Assembly: GCF_002399615.1 (NCBI RefSeq)
Contig: NZ_DHDZ01000017.1
Span: 1 to 49,701, forward strand
Length of the DNA stretch: 49,701 bases
Origin: Pedobacter sp. UBA4863
Lineage (GTDB): Bacteria; Bacteroidota; Bacteroidia; Sphingobacteriales; Sphingobacteriaceae
Direction of reading: 5' to 3'
Both the position numbers and the translations under genes were made by a program. The notes under the pieces were generated by a model. The model ran no database searches. It worked only from the letters and a program-made list of their open reading frames with translations, and was not told where the DNA came from. Of the stretch, positions 49,659-49,701 are shown piece after piece. Numbering within the stretch: position 1 is the stretch's first letter; each line of letters opens with the position of its first letter.

Positions 49659-49701
49659 TAACCCGTAGTGTATTATCAATAAAACAATAAATAGTTGATA
49701 T

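Overview
The window looks like a chromosomal segment of a Bacteroidota bacterium of the Sphingobacteriaceae type (Pedobacter-like). Three things point that way. It is moderately AT-rich with few Shine-Dalgarno sequences. Several genes have the Bacteroidota -7 box TAnnTTTG close upstream. The gene set is typical: alternative complex III with an aa3 oxidase, DUF4286, DUF6175, a DUF2461 protein and an RprXY-like two-component pair. The genus is inferred from the genes; no rRNA or tRNA was seen.

Layout. 1-3763: MazG-like pyrophosphohydrolase, HIT protein, GreA, a ClC-type channel gene broken by a one-base frameshift, and an OsmC protein. 3764-8032: an AT-rich accessory block. It is bracketed by two related repeat elements (3938-4095 and 7917-8028) and holds a minus-strand operon of a small protein, a CsgG-like protein, a DUF6175 protein and an unrecognised secreted protein. 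A divergent XRE regulator lies next to it, and a probable Fic-gene remnant lies between the first repeat and the operon. 8033-11843: 2-hydroxyacid dehydrogenase, RsmA (KsgA), PdxA and a sulfurtransferase. 12115-16908: the lipid-synthesis operon yceD-rpmF-plsX-fabH-accB-accC, closed by a clear terminator. 17096-20935: RsgA, a GNAT acetyltransferase, a membrane metallophosphoesterase and a degenerate UbiA-like membrane protein.

20949-25287 is a minus-strand operon of an S9-peptidase-like lipoprotein, a sensor histidine kinase and an OmpR-type response regulator. The peptidase has lost its catalytic Ser and apparently its His, so the unit may be a sensory system built around a pseudo-peptidase. 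25509-29835: a TPR protein, DUF4286, RmlC, an OmpA-like lipoprotein and a DUF2461 protein.

29911-46751 is the respiratory block, read on the minus strand. actABCDEF-ctaCD (quinol to cytochrome c to O2) comes first, with a promoter and a 5'-UTR hairpin at its head and a terminator at 35242-35286. It is followed by ctaA-ctaB (heme A synthesis), two subunit III genes, subunit IV, a Sco-like protein lacking its copper-binding cysteines, a DUF420 protein and a small exported CxxC protein. The window ends with a deoxyhypusine-synthase-like enzyme, a fosmidomycin-resistance-type MFS transporter, and broken fragments of a LuxR-type regulator and a GIY-YIG nuclease.

The best candidates for undescribed biology are the CsgG/DUF6175 cluster between the repeats, the pseudo-peptidase/two-component operon, and the Cys-less Sco with its small CxxC partner. 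All identifications come from reading the sequence by eye; no database search was run.
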